64,000 nt of DNA from Kluyveromyces lactis. Lineage: Eukaryota; Ascomycota; Saccharomycetes; Saccharomycetales; Saccharomycetaceae. Made by a program: the position numbers and the translations under genes. The stretch spans positions 434,001 to 498,000 of the forward strand of contig NC_006038.1 in NCBI RefSeq assembly GCF_000002515.2. Direction: 5' to 3'. The notes under the pieces are model-generated. The model was not told where the DNA came from. It worked only from the letters and a program-made list of their open reading frames with translations, and made no database searches. Of this stretch, positions 49,017 through 59,516 are shown in pieces (position 1 is the first letter of the stretch; each line of letters starts with the position of its first letter).

Positions 49017-49039
49017 ATATATATATATATATATATATA
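49017..49039. repeat. AT-dinucleotide repeat / TATA region of DIF1
   Basis: Twenty-three bases of alternating A and T lie 128-150 bp before the DIF1 ATG, at a distance fit for a TATA element. The tract is a microsatellite and may vary between strains. Confidence 0.6.
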
Positions 49040-49166
49040 GCCACAGGAATGTTGTGTCGCTATTAAAGCATGGCTCACAGCACCCATACTCGAGCTTTAT
49101 TTATCTCACTCTTCGATAACCCTCTCAAACTCTTACTAAAAAGCCTCCTCCACAAGATTTGCAAAG

Positions 49167-49643
49167 ATGACAGTGTCTAGCCAGTCACCAGTCAAGAAAC
49201 AATTACACAATGCCATACAGCCAAGCAACGGTCAATACGAATACCATGACAAGTTGTCTACTCTGGGTATGAGAATTAGACAGGCTGTCGATAACGGTTA
49301 CCAAGGGGTTTCCGTACACAACACCGCTAATAACACCATTGCTGCCACAAGTGGCAGTAACGGTTCCAATAGCAGTATAAATGGAGCAGGGTTCTCTAAT
49401 ATCTGCGTACAGGACAACACAAGGTTTACCATTCCAGAATACAAAAGAGTCGCTTTGGCTAAACAACCACCAATGTTGGTGAACCAAAGAACTGTGTCGA
49501 TGAATTCAAACCTGGAACAATGGGAACAAAATTTGGATCAAAGACTCTCGAGCATAGATGACGATATCATGAGAAATAAACTTGGTGCAAGTGACTTTTT
49601 GTCCGGAGCTTCCAAGAGAAGTTTCGACGATTTGGAATTTTGA
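49167..49643 (+). CDS. DIF1: Joint Dif1/Sml1 ribonucleotide-reductase regulator
   Basis: The protein has 158 residues. Residues 25-47 (YHDKLSTLGMRIRQAVDNGY) resemble the Hug domain shared by Dif1 and Hug1. Residues 86-125 (RFTIPEYKRVALAKQPPML and NLEQWEQNLDQRLSSIDDDI) resemble Sml1, including its Rnr1-binding helix, and the end FDDLEF is close to the Sml1 end. Dif1 imports the small RNR subunits into the nucleus; Sml1 inhibits the large subunit; both are destroyed after Mec1-Rad53-Dun1 phosphorylation. S. cerevisiae has them as separate post-duplication genes, DIF1 (YLR437C) and SML1 (YML058W). Here one gene appears to carry both parts. Residues 52-75 are an Asn/Ser/Gly-rich linker. Position and direction fit both paralogues. 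Confidence 0.9.
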   Translation: MTVSSQSPVKKQLHNAIQPSNGQYEYHDKLSTLGMRIRQAVDNGYQGVSVHNTANNTIAATSGSNGSNSSINGAGFSNICVQDNTRFTIPEYKRVALAKQPPMLVNQRTVSMNSNLEQWEQNLDQRLSSIDDDIMRNKLGASDFLSGASKRSFDDLEF

Positions 49644-50296
49644 TGTTCTACTTTATTGTGCTCTAGCCTAAACTTTTTAACTATTTTTTATTTCTCCTTC
49701 ACTCTGCTGTTATACTTCTTCTTACAATTCCTTTTTTCATCTGGTTATCTACTTTAGATTTAGGTATGTATTTACATCCAAATATTGATATATTAACATC
49801 CGCTTATTCCGCCTTTGTCTGATTCGAAACTGTATGCACGTCCACGCATCTTGTGCACATATTTTGAGTCAGTTTCCATTTCACACAAAGATCGAAACCT
49901 TTTTCAGGTTTGCATTTCAAAGGAAGAAATTCAAAGAAAAAGGATTTAGACGTTTAGAACTAGATTGATACAAAGAATGAAATGGGTTCCCGTTTGTAGA
50001 TTTAAAACTGCAGCCTTTCTTTCGGTACTGTGTCGACATATATAAAGAAGACAAAGTAGTGGGTTTAAAAAATTGTCGGTAAAGGTTCCTAAAAGGAGCA
50101 TCGATTTTGTTGTTGTTTTTCTTAACTTCATCTTTAATACACTTATCAGTTTTGTTCCGACTCTGTGTTATTTATTGATTTACAGGAGTCCACAAGTGCT
50201 GCTGCTGATACTTATACTATTTTGTAAAGGGAATTAGATTGATTGAAATTGAAACACATATTTAGGTATTGTTGACTGCCTTAAGAGATTGTACGC
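49644..50296. promoter_or_regulatory. DIF1-ECM30 intergenic region
   Basis: These 653 bp between codirectional genes hold T-rich 3' flank after DIF1 and AT-rich promoter sequence for ECM30. I recognise no RNA gene or strong motif. Confidence 0.4.
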
Positions 50297-53248
50297 ATGG
50301 GGAATACAGATTCGAGACTATTGGTGTATAAGGAGCACTTGCTGCGTCTTGCGACGGATGAGATTATTCCATTGTATGGACCGTTGACTACGACTGATTC
50401 CTTGATTGGTGCTAAGAATCCTGCTGTAGCTGGTATGGATTCCAATGGGACCGCTCGTAATGCGCCAATCAATGGGAAACAATTGAACGGTTCACTTTCT
50501 CCGTTTGATTCCTTCTACACAAATTTGGTTTCGTCAGAGTTACCTCCACAGTATTTGTCCATGTACCTGAACACTAGAGAGTTGCGGACCATCTTGCTCC
50601 ATAATAAAGCCAATTTCACCAATCTTTTGCATTTCCTCACTTATAGCATCATACAGTACAGTTCGTTCCCAAGCTCTTTGAAAGATCAGACGAGCCGTCG
50701 TTCGCTAACTAACTGTTTGCGTATATTGTCGAAACTAATCCCGATTATGTTCGAACAAGCTGATCTAGACGGTTGCTTGGAAGCCGATGTTTTTTGGTCA
50801 AAGACTTCATGGCCAAATGTCATTTCTTTGAATTCAGCTCAATCAGATATCTCGAATAAAGCAACCGTCGGAATACCAGATTCCCCATTCAATTCACCTT
50901 CTGCAAATACAAATTCATCTTCTCTGAATTCAACTACAGTAAATATAGATTTCAAGGCAAGTCCTCAGGACTCTCTACGAGTCACGATAGCCACTCAAGC
51001 AGACCCCCAAGATACTTGTTTCCTAGGAGCTAGACTACTCTCTGCATTAGTGGAACTTTCAACACAGGAAGGTTTTGCAAGAAATGATAATATTGTCATC
51101 CAATCGAATACGAATGTACATTACGATATACATCTTCTCGACATTTTAAGACTGCTCATTACATTATTTTCGAAACCTTTGTACAAACCCACCCAGGAAA
51201 ATATGTTCCTATCCTCCTTCTTAAAAGATACTGAATCATCGCTTAAGTTGAATGAATTAGTTTCTCGTATTATTAAAATAATTGTACGGTTTGATCCGAG
51301 AGCAATAGATCCAATAAAAAAACCACTTTTCATCGCGTCCTTGCAATTCCTAAACATAACCATGAAGTTTAACTCAGATAATGAGCAGCTAATACTCTTG
51401 TTCTTCCAAAATTTATCCGCAAAATCGATAGCTGATAAGATATATCTACCATTACAAGACATTCTGTCAATAATTGTTGAAGGTGATGATCTATCAAACT
51501 TCCAACTTTGTTTGCCCATTTTCCAATTTATCTTCAATTTGTTCCTTTTAAACTCCGAAACACGAACAGAATTAGCTACTCGCTTTGGTGCGGTGCTATT
51601 GACAACATTAATTATTTACGCTAAAGTTGTAAGTCAAGAGAGATATTGCAAACCACTTCTTCAATTCTTAGCACACTTCATGGCTTACTTGTCTTCTCTT
51701 CCTCAGATTCATTCCGTTTCCTCCTCAAGTTTGAAATCCTGCCAATTATCCTTCCTATCAGAGAAAGTTAGAAACCAACCAATTTCAATTCGTGAATTTT
51801 GTATCAACCAATTGGTAAGGCATATAATACCGATTCTAACTGCCACGGACTCAGTGCTAGACCCATGTTACATTGAAACGCTATACAATTTAATAAGAAT
51901 ACCATCCTCATTGAATTATTCAACTTGTATGTCCATTCAGAATTTGCTAACAACATTTTATGAATCTATACAATTACCGGTCACTCTTTCCCCAAATTAC
52001 TCTCGTTCTTTGAGTTTCAAGTTAGACCTTCTATCCGTGGTGATTCATGCATTAATCAGTAACGTCCTAGAGAATTTTCAACATAACAAAATTTTGCTAT
52101 TTGTGCTATGCCGTAATGAATCTGTATTGCAGCAATTGCTACAGTTAATTGAGGACCTATCACAAGATGCTGCTAGGAATAAACCGCTAGCGCCATCTTT
52201 GAAACCAGATAATACAGATTTTGATCTCCCTGCATTCCATGGTCATAAGAGCATTATAGAGCACCTAGATTTCGATTTCAATTTCCTAGACAATGACGTT
52301 GCATTGGTAAAATTACGCCCATCCTGGCCAGTCGGTGTCTCTTTGAGAAGTAAACAGAAATTGAGACAAGATTCGAAGTTGTCGCAAACGTGGTTAGGAA
52401 GCAGGTATGCCTACGCTTTGATGAAGGTAATCCAGGTCATCAACTCTGAATTTCCTTCGATCTTAAAGATTACTAAAAAGGAAGACTTGAAACGTGTATT
52501 GTTGCATCTCAAAATCTTCGAACCCTCTTTACAAAAACTGATACAACCTGTAGTACCGTTACCACTTACCAGAAGATCGACATCTTCCAATCAATACTTA
52601 ACATGGGATCATTATACATGGATGCAAGACGAATACGTAACGTATTGGTTCGACTATTTGTTATGGTCCGACATCTTCGATAGTACATCAGGCAAAGTAT
52701 ATTTATCAGAACGTGATCTTGACAATGGCTCTATCTCTAGTGCTGGTAATAACACTGCGGGATCTGGTACAGCCACTTCAAGACAGAGCAATCGATTGGA
52801 AAGGTTCAATTCTAACGGGTCCATTTTGTCTAGAACGAACACGAACGATGATATCAAGTCAAAAAATTCACTGGATTATAGTTCAACCACCAACGGTGGC
52901 AACGTTTCAGGAAATGGTAGTAGTGGGAACAACAACGGTGGTAGTGGAGGAAATGGCAGTGGCTGGTTCAAGCTGCCATGGTCTTCCAATGATGACGATA
53001 GTACTAATAAAGTTAACAATAATAATGTACATGGGAATGATAATATGGATCAATACAAAAATCTATTAAAACCTAATATATGGACCGGAACCAACGTCAG
53101 ACTGTTCCCGTTAGTCATTGATGAATGCGAATCGGAATTTTCATTTGTTGATATGACCTCATCGTTACTGAAGAGACTTAGATTTAACAGCACCGCAAGT
53201 ATTAATTCTATGGATACAATGCAAACCCTAAGTAATAACTATACGTAG
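50297..53248 (+). CDS. ECM30: Ecm30, HID1-family protein
   Basis: The protein has 983 residues. It starts MGNTDSRLLVYKEHLLRLAT: Gly2 in a MGNxxS context is an N-myristoylation signal, as in HID1 proteins. The body is helical, with the family-type segments near residues 70-160 (PPQYLSMYLNTRELRTILL; NCLRILSKLIPIMFE) and DVFWSKTSWPN, HPHW-like conserved Trp clusters near 765-800 (QYLTWDHYTWMQDEY, YWFDYLLWSD), and the end of the domain around LKPNIWTGTNVRLFPL. By homology with metazoan HID1 it acts at the Golgi in trafficking; in S. cerevisiae ECM30 mutants have cell-wall and permease-sorting phenotypes. Residues about 830-920 are low-complexity Asn/Gly/Ser. Its place, YLR436C, fits between DIF1 and TSR2. 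Confidence 0.93.
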   Translation: MGNTDSRLLVYKEHLLRLATDEIIPLYGPLTTTDSLIGAKNPAVAGMDSNGTARNAPINGKQLNGSLSPFDSFYTNLVSSELPPQYLSMYLNTRELRTILLHNKANFTNLLHFLTYSIIQYSSFPSSLKDQTSRRSLTNCLRILSKLIPIMFEQADLDGCLEADVFWSKTSWPNVISLNSAQSDISNKATVGIPDSPFNSPSANTNSSSLNSTTVNIDFKASPQDSLRVTIATQADPQDTCFLGARLLSALVELSTQEGFARNDNIVIQSNTNVHYDIHLLDILRLLITLFSKPLYKPTQENMFLSSFLKDTESSLKLNELVSRIIKIIVRFDPRAIDPIKKPLFIASLQFLNITMKFNSDNEQLILLFFQNLSAKSIADKIYLPLQDILSIIVEGDDLSNFQLCLPIFQFIFNLFLLNSETRTELATRFGAVLLTTLIIYAKVVSQERYCKPLLQFLAHFMAYLSSLPQIHSVSSSSLKSCQLSFLSEKVRNQPISIREFCINQLVRHIIPILTATDSVLDPCYIETLYNLIRIPSSLNYSTCMSIQNLLTTFYESIQLPVTLSPNYSRSLSFKLDLLSVVIHALISNVLENFQHNKILLFVLCRNESVLQQLLQLIEDLSQDAARNKPLAPSLKPDNTDFDLPAFHGHKSIIEHLDFDFNFLDNDVALVKLRPSWPVGVSLRSKQKLRQDSKLSQTWLGSRYAYALMKVIQVINSEFPSILKITKKEDLKRVLLHLKIFEPSLQKLIQPVVPLPLTRRSTSSNQYLTWDHYTWMQDEYVTYWFDYLLWSDIFDSTSGKVYLSERDLDNGSISSAGNNTAGSGTATSRQSNRLERFNSNGSILSRTNTNDDIKSKNSLDYSSTTNGGNVSGNGSSGNNNGGSGGNGSGWFKLPWSSNDDDSTNKVNNNNVHGNDNMDQYKNLLKPNIWTGTNVRLFPLVIDECESEFSFVDMTSSLLKRLRFNSTASINSMDTMQTLSNNYT

Positions 53249-53352
53249 ATCGAATAAAAAATACAGTTCATGAAAAGATATTTTCATTATTATCTGCCTT
53301 GCTCTTCGCTTATATCATCCAAAAGGGTGTGAGTGTGCTGTGGAAACCTCGA

Positions 53353-53982
53353 TTAATATCTTCTTTTACCCTTCTTTTGAACCAATTCGAATCCATCTTC
53401 GTCCAACACTGGTTCAGGTGCCGAAATCTGATGTTCTGAATTTACCAACTGTGGGACATCTTCATCCATATTCACATCATCTTCGTCAGCCCCAGCTTCC
53501 TCATCGACTTCCTCATCATCGCTAGATTCGGCGACGACCAACTTACTGGCATCGTTCTTGTCTTTATTTTCCATCCAATTCAAATAAAGACGTTCGACAG
53601 TAGAGTAATTCTCTTGGGCACATTCCCTGTATATTATAATAATAGCTGCAGCAATAGGTAACGCAGACTCATCCTCCACATTTGTGTCAAACTCATCGAA
53701 CATAGCATACACTAATGTCTCCTCTATTAATTCCACGTCCACGATCTTTTCCGTCTTGAAAAGATCAACGATAATGCTTGTCACCCAGTCTCTTTTCTCT
53801 GCAGATTCAGGACCACCCCATTGATTCACCACAGCGACGTCCAAGGCGTTCCATTTGTAAATCATCATCGAGACGCCTAACTCAAATCTTGCCTGCTGCT
53901 TCTCATCTGGAAACAGCAAGCTAGATCTCCCTTCAACAGCTTCCACGAAAGCTGTTTCGTCAATCCGTTCTGGTAAATCCAT
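53353..53982 (-). CDS. TSR2: Pre-rRNA processing escortin Tsr2
   Basis: The protein has 209 residues. The Tsr2 domain covers residues about 25-125: ARFELGVSMMIYKWNALDVAV, VNQWGGPESAEKRDWV and an acidic FDEFDTNVEDESAL patch; the WGG triplet is the family hallmark. An acidic tail follows (SSDDEEVDEEAGADEDDVN), ending in DEDGFELVQKKGKRRY. Tsr2 carries uS/eS26 from its importin and delivers it to the pre-40S particle. A PAC box lies 121-128 bp before its ATG. It is convergent with ECM30 (104 bp between stops) and divergent from calcineurin A. Confidence 0.94.
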   Translation of the reverse strand: MDLPERIDETAFVEAVEGRSSLLFPDEKQQARFELGVSMMIYKWNALDVAVVNQWGGPESAEKRDWVTSIIVDLFKTEKIVDVELIEETLVYAMFDEFDTNVEDESALPIAAAIIIIYRECAQENYSTVERLYLNWMENKDKNDASKLVVAESSDDEEVDEEAGADEDDVNMDEDVPQLVNSEHQISAPEPVLDEDGFELVQKKGKRRY

Positions 53983-54385
53983 TATTTATGCTATGACTTC
54001 CCAACTAACACCGTTCTAAACTACCGAAATTTGTTCAAAATTTTAGGATATTAGAACCTAATTAGTACCCTTTCCTGTTCTTTACCACTCATCTAAATCC
54101 ATCTCATCGCACCTTATCTCATCCCATCGCCGTGAGCCTTTCTGAATTTTTTTTTATTTTTCGACTTTTTTCAATTTTTCATTCCAAAAGTGCAAAAGAA
54201 AAAATAACTAAAGAAATCAGTTGCAACTTTAGGAACTGCTTGAAGGATAGAAGGGTAGAGCATGGTTACTGATAGTTATTATACCTTTAACTTGTTTTAT
54301 CGGTGTTACAAGAAGTATTAACTTCCAGAGAGATAATTCAAGAATACTCCAGGAGTGAATTGCGTTTCAGATCAGTGCTATAAGG
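53983..54385. promoter_or_regulatory. TSR2-CNA1 divergent promoter region
   Basis: These 403 bp have a PAC box near the TSR2 side and long T-tracts at 54149-54180. No RNA gene is seen. Confidence 0.45.
54103..54110 (-). promoter_or_regulatory. PAC box of TSR2
   Basis: On the minus strand this is GCGATGAG, the PAC element that marks ribosome-biogenesis promoters in yeasts. It is 121-128 bp before the TSR2 ATG, in keeping with that gene's function. Confidence 0.6.
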
Positions 54386-56023
54386 ATGAGTCAGGAGGCT
54401 ATAGAGAATACCAAGAAAGTTAATGCAGCTCTGCGAGTCATTGAGTCTAAGCCTTCAGTTAGAGACGATAAGGATTTAGATTTGACGGAGTATGAATTAG
54501 AAGACGGTGTGAAGCGATCTACTGTAGAAAGGGTGGTAAAGAGCGTACCGCCAGTGGCAGCCAGGGTACCAACGGACGAGGAATTGTTCAAGCCGGACGG
54601 ATTACCAAACCATGAGTTTTTGAAGAAACACTTCCTCAAAGAAGGACGACTATCACGTGATCAAACCAAAAGGATTCTAGAGATGGTGATAGACGTATTT
54701 GCCAAGGAACCGAATCTGTTGATGCTGAATTCGCCATTGACTATTTGTGGTGACATCCATGGGCAATATTACGATCTTATGAAATTATTTGAAGTCGGAG
54801 GAGATCCTAGTGAGACACCGTATCTATTTTTAGGTGATTATGTGGATAGAGGCTCATTCTCATTTGAATGTTTGATCTATTTGTATGCGTTAAAGATCAA
54901 CTTCCCTAAGACATTCTGGTTGTTACGTGGGAACCACGAGTGTAAACATTTGACATCATATTTCACTTTCAAGGCTGAGTGTTTGCACAAGTACGATTTA
55001 TCCATCTTTGATGCTTGTTGCAAATCGTTCAACTACTTACCCCTAGCTGCAGTGATGAACAACCAATATTTCTGTACGCACGGTGGTATTTCTCCAGATT
55101 TGGTCTCCGTACAAGATGTTAACAAGATAAATAGATTTAGAGAGATCCCTTCAAAGGGTTTGATGTGTGATTTGATGTGGGCGGACCCAATTGAAAATTA
55201 TGATGAGGATTCTAATTCCGAGGAGAGATTTGTACCAAACTCGTTAAGAGGTTGTTCTTATGCATTCACTTATAAAGCTGTATGTGATTTTTTGAAAAGA
55301 AACGGATTGTTGTCAGTGATACGAGCTCATGAGGCCCAAGACCAAGGATATAGAATGTACAAAAATACCAAATCGATGGGGTTCCCAAGTTTAATGACCC
55401 TTTTCAGTGCCCCAAACTACTTGGATACTTACAAGAACAAGGCAGCTATATTGAAATATGGAGATAACCTAATGAATATCAGACAATTTAACTTTTCACC
55501 GCATCCATATTGGCTACCCAACTTTATGGATGTGTTTAGCTGGTCTTTACCTTTCGTCGGAGAAAAAGTCACCGAAATGTTAATTGCAATTTTGAACATT
55601 TGCGCGGAGGAAGAATTGGATGAAGATGTGCCGATTATTGATGAAGCTGTGGGAAAAATATCCGAGGTTGATGATGGTGTAAATGAAAAGGAATCTCCAC
55701 GTTCTAACATTCTTGATGAAGCCAAACGCAGATCTTTAAGAAACAAAATCATGGCGATCGCTAAAGTGTCAAGAATGTACAGCGTTCTACGAGAAGAAAG
55801 CGAAAAGGTCCAATATTTGAAAACGATCAATTCAGGTACTTTACCAAAGGGTGCTTTAGCTCATGGTGCCGAAGGTCTAACAGAAACTTTAAGCGAATTT
55901 GAGAAGGCTAGGAAGCAAGATCTCATCAACGAAAGGGTACCACCAAAGATGGAAGAAATGGAATCTGAGAGAGAAAAGTACTATAGAGATATGTTACAAA
56001 AGATTAAAGGTGATCAAATATGA
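54386..56023 (+). CDS. CNA1: Calcineurin A catalytic subunit
   Basis: This is a calcium/calmodulin-dependent Ser/Thr phosphatase of 545 residues. Metal-site motifs in order: GDIHGQ (residues 122-127), GDYVDRG, RGNHE, then HGG and the RAHE-like [14 protein letters not shown]. After the catalytic core come the Cnb1-binding helix ([20 protein letters not shown]), the calmodulin-binding segment [20 protein letters not shown] and the C-terminal autoinhibitory region [20 protein letters not shown]. It dephosphorylates Crz1 and drives calcium, ion-stress and cell-wall responses. S. cerevisiae has CNA1 (YLR433C) and CMP2 (YML057W) from the duplication; here one gene sits in the CNA1 orientation. It is convergent with the IMP dehydrogenase gene. 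Confidence 0.98.
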   Translation: MSQEAIENTKKVNAALRVIESKPSVRDDKDLDLTEYELEDGVKRSTVERVVKSVPPVAARVPTDEELFKPDGLPNHEFLKKHFLKEGRLSRDQTKRILEMVIDVFAKEPNLLMLNSPLTICGDIHGQYYDLMKLFEVGGDPSETPYLFLGDYVDRGSFSFECLIYLYALKINFPKTFWLLRGNHECKHLTSYFTFKAECLHKYDLSIFDACCKSFNYLPLAAVMNNQYFCTHGGISPDLVSVQDVNKINRFREIPSKGLMCDLMWADPIENYDEDSNSEERFVPNSLRGCSYAFTYKAVCDFLKRNGLLSVIRAHEAQDQGYRMYKNTKSMGFPSLMTLFSAPNYLDTYKNKAAILKYGDNLMNIRQFNFSPHPYWLPNFMDVFSWSLPFVGEKVTEMLIAILNICAEEELDEDVPIIDEAVGKISEVDDGVNEKESPRSNILDEAKRRSLRNKIMAIAKVSRMYSVLREESEKVQYLKTINSGTLPKGALAHGAEGLTETLSEFEKARKQDLINERVPPKMEEMESEREKYYRDMLQKIKGDQI

Positions 56024-56220
56024 AATTAGAGCTGTCCCTCCTAACTTAATCAATCGCATTGTGTTATAATGATGAAGAAAAAGTTTTTTTTTTCTAATAC
56101 TTAATATATATGTGTAATGAGCGTATATATTAGTTTAATGTACAAGACAATAGCAAAGTCTAATAAAGTTTACTTTGGAATGTTAATAATGCATCCTTAG
56201 AACAGTTTTATTTTCTACAC

Positions 56221-58157
56221 TTAGTTGTGCAAACGCTTTTCGTAAGAGTGCAAGTTGTTAATACCACCTTCCAATTGAGCGGAAGCAGTTCTGAACTCAA
56301 ATCTCACTTCGCTGTTGTCAACCTTTTCTCTTAGTTCAGTCAAGGAGATAACACCGATGTCTTGACAAGAGTGTTGTAGACCGTTGTACAAGTATGGAAT
56401 ATATTTTTTAACCGAACCCTTGTCAACAACGGCACCGGAGACACCTTGGGCAACAAAAACTTTATCGGACTCAGAGAAGTAACGAGAAGCAGCAGCGTTA
56501 CCCTTCACGTCAGTTTTTTCCATAGCATCAACGGAACCCATGCCTCTGTAAGTCTTTAAACGCTTACCATCTCTGTAGAAGTATTCACCAGGAGATTCAG
56601 TGGTACCAGCAAGCATACCACCCATCATAACAGTGGAAGCACCCAGAGCAATAGCCTTGGTAATGTGACCAATGTTTTGAACACCACCATCGGCAATACA
56701 TGGAACACCGAACTTGTTGGCAAATTCAGTGACGTTGTAAACGGCAGTACCTTGAGGTCTACCACAAGCCATAACTTCTTGTGTTATACAAATGGAACCT
56801 GAACCCATACCAATTCTCAAACCGTCTGCACCAGCAGCAATCAAACTGGCGGCTTGTTCTCTGGTAACGACATTACCAGCGATGACTTCCAAATCTGGGA
56901 AGGTCTTCTTGATCCATTCAAGCATGTTCAGTTGGAAAATGGAGTTACCTTGAGAAGAATCCACGACAACAACATCCAACCCAGCATCGACTAACAAGGT
57001 CAATCTTTCTCTGTCAGCGTCCAGAGTACCGATAGCAGCACCACACAACAATTGCTTGGTGGTTGCGGACTTAGAAGCCAATGGGTAAGATTGGTTCTTC
57101 ATCAAATCGGTTCTGGACAACATAGAGACAAGAGTAGAGTTGGCATCGACGATTGGCAATTTACCCTTCTTGGTGGATTTCAAGATATCGTTGGCTTCCT
57201 CCAAAGTGATACCCTTCTTACCGGTAACGACATCCTTGGTCATGATTTCAGAAACCAATAGGGAGTTATCTTCGACAAATTGGATGTCACGAGAAGTAAC
57301 AATACCCAACAATTTTCCTGGCATCTTACCATTTTCTAAAGTTCATGAGATAATAAGTTAGTAATTTGTTTCTTGGCGGGAGGATTATTTGCAGGGAACA
57401 ATCCAGTCATCAAGATGAGATAGATTTATGAATGGTGTACAGGTTGATATCTCCATTGGCTCTCTTGTTCTCGCTTTCTCTGTTTTCTTTTTTATAACAA
57501 AAGTCAGATATATTGTCTTCTACCCGATCGTTTGATCAAATCAGTAGAACGAAAGTTATTATAATAGTAAAGTTAATCATCATATAGTGAGAAGAACGAT
57601 AGGGAAAACCAAGAGAAATAAAAACTCACGTGCCAAGGTACTATCTTTCCCTTTCTAGACTGAATTACATCCCTTGCAAGCTATAGTGGAAAACACATAC
57701 CAGTAACTGGGAAACCAGCAAAACCGAATTGTTGCTTCATTTTTTTGGCTTCAGCGACGGTGGTCTCTGGAGAAATGACGATAGGTTGATTAATGAACCC
57801 GTTTTCGTATTTCTTAACCTTTCTGACCATCTCAGCTTGTTCTTCGGCAGAACAATTGTGGTGAATGATACCAATACCACCCAACAAAGCAATATGGATA
57901 GCCATTTCAGCTTCAGTAACGGTATCCATAGGAGAAGACACAAATGGAGCGTTCAAAGAAATCTTCTTAGTCAATTTGGTCTGCAAAGTGACTTGAGAAG
58001 ATGGGAAGTTGACCTTCCCTGGTAAAATCAAAAAGTCGTTGTAAGTCAAACCACCACGGGTCTTAGAGTCCATCAACTGAGAAACGGACAACCCATCTTT
58101 CTCCTCGTAAGTCTTCAAGACTTCGAAAGCTTTAGTAGATTCTAGAACAGCAGACAT
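56221..58157 (-). CDS. IMD4: IMP dehydrogenase, two exons
   Basis: Exon 1 is 57701-58157, the intron 57336-57700 and exon 2 56221-57335, giving 523 residues. Splice marks on the minus strand: donor GTATGT, branch TACTAAC at 57357-57363, acceptor TTTAG. The join reads [15 protein letters not shown], within the first CBS domain. The start is the ATG at 58157 ([11 protein letters not shown]). It oxidises IMP to XMP, the committed step of GTP synthesis. Seen: [15 protein letters not shown], the CBS pair at about 115-235, and the catalytic Cys335 in [10 protein letters not shown], followed by the flap [18 protein letters not shown]. cerevisiae IMD4 (YML056C) has an intron at the same place, and as there this intron holds snR54. 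Codon bias is strong. Confidence 0.97.
57500..57590 (-). ncRNA. SNR54: C/D box snoRNA snR54 in the IMD intron
   Basis: Ends are approximate. On the minus strand the intron has a C box ATGATGA at 57577-57583, a D' box CTGA at 57541-57544 and a D box CTGA at 57504-57507, a spacing that gives an RNA of about 85-90 nt. Directly before D' is AACTTTCGTTCT, complementary to the conserved 18S rRNA stretch AGAACGAAAGTT. The fifth base before the D' box pairs with the second A of GAAC, which corresponds to yeast 18S A974 as I recall the numbering. In S. cerevisiae snR54 lies in the IMD4 intron and guides 2'-O-methylation at A974. The terminal stem is weak by eye. Confidence 0.85.
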
Positions 58158-59516
58158 ATTATTAATAGATGATATGGTCGGTCTCACTTAGTTGTGTCTT
58201 ATCGGTTTTTTAGTCTTGTATAAAAGAAGTGTATTATACCGAAAATAATAACTAATACAAGACTACAAATAGCTTAAAATTCTAAAAACTATAACCAAGG
58301 ACATCAAGAAAACCGCCCCAGAGAAGTCTAAAAAGATCCCCACTAGATTAACAACAAAAATCTTCATCAAATCATCCTATATTGGAAACTGTCTTATCCA
58401 GAAACTTCAATTCTGGGAAATCAGTTGGCGAAAACCTCTGATATTTATATAAAATAATTTTTCACTATTTCTTTTTTTTTATCAACATAGTAGTACTGCA
58501 TAATATTAAATAATAGATGAAGCTGCATTACCGTATTATGGGCATCCTATGGGGCACAAAATATAGAGTACGGTATAATATTGTATAGTAAGTAGGAGAC
58601 AATGCTGTAGTGGGAATAGAATCCGCCCAGTAGATGAGAAACGAAGCAATAACGCTTCTTTTTCTTTTTTTTTCTCGCTGTTTAAAGGGCTGGAATTGAA
58701 TGAATGAATGAAAATTTTTCTCTGCTTTGATTCTGTGTGCTAGTGTACCGAGATGAGCGATGAGCTGGCCGAAATCTGAAAAAGCAATTGCAGAAGCTCA
58801 GCCAAGTGCTCTTGACTTGGACTCAGGGCATGGTATTGAGAGTCTGTTACTGAGGGCCAAGTTCCGCACTAGCAGACGCTGAAGTCACTGAAATAATAGG
58901 TACTCTTGGGTATTAGCAAATTTTATGGTTATTTCCATTTCTGTCACGTGATCGCAATCTTGTCGGTAGCAATATCTGTAAGCTACATTAACAGTAGTAT
59001 CACAGTTTATCCAAGATCTTCATCTCCTAACTGGTAGGGAAACCATCACTGATAGTATTAATGGGAACTTCACCCCATTGGCAGCACACAATTGTTTGAA
59101 AATGTGTGTAATCTTGAGCGCCTCCTCTTCCTTCATATCTTTGTGCATTATAATGTAACTTTCGCTGTCCAATGTCAGAATATGTTCAAACTAGCATAAC
59201 TGTGTTCCTTTCCTAATAAAATATACAATGCATCACAAACCTAACGATGTACAGTAAACATTTCAATAAAAGGAGCTCAGTTATGAACCTGTTTCAGAGC
59301 TTAATATCCTTATTTTGGCGGCTCCTAATTGTTGTCACATTGGAACCAATGATATCACGTGACATATCATTTTTAAAGGGAGCCCCCCCCAAAGTCAAAC
59401 GCACTGGTTTCAACAAAGGAAACACAGCGTTTGTAAACAAATCCCAACTCTGGCGGAGCATGAAGCAATCTCCACTTCCCATCCCAATCACACTTTAATA
59501 TCTATCACAACCAATA
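58158..59516. other. Long IMD-ATG23 divergent region with RRPE, PAC and E-box words
   Basis: These 1359 bp hold an RRPE (TGAAAATTTTT, 58709-58719), a PAC box (GCGATGAG, 58757-58764) right next to it, and CACGTG E-boxes at 58945-58950 and 59356-59361. The RRPE/PAC pair lies about 550-600 bp from the IMD start and 750-800 bp from ATG23, oddly far from both. An 83-codon frame at 59247-59498 has no recognisable features. Confidence 0.45.

Larger units (their letters stand above)
48347..49166. promoter_or_regulatory. DIF1/SML1 upstream region, right border of the island
   Basis: These 820 bp run from the last relic to the DIF1 ATG. They include three Reb1-type sites, an inverted pair of ACCCATGCA words (48870-48878 and 48899-48907), two forkhead-like TGTTTAC words (48842-48848 and about 48888-48894) and an AT-dinucleotide tract at 49017-49039. 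The island boundary probably lies between 48350 and 48720. Confidence 0.55.

Noticed and set aside
58900-59400. Centromere suggested by CACGTG (CDEI-like) words
   Set aside because: No AT-rich CDEII of proper length and no CCGAA-type CDEIII follows either E-box.
59247-59498. 83-codon frame just before ATG23
   Set aside because: It has an ATG but no domain, biased codons or known neighbour; likely chance or an untranslated leader.
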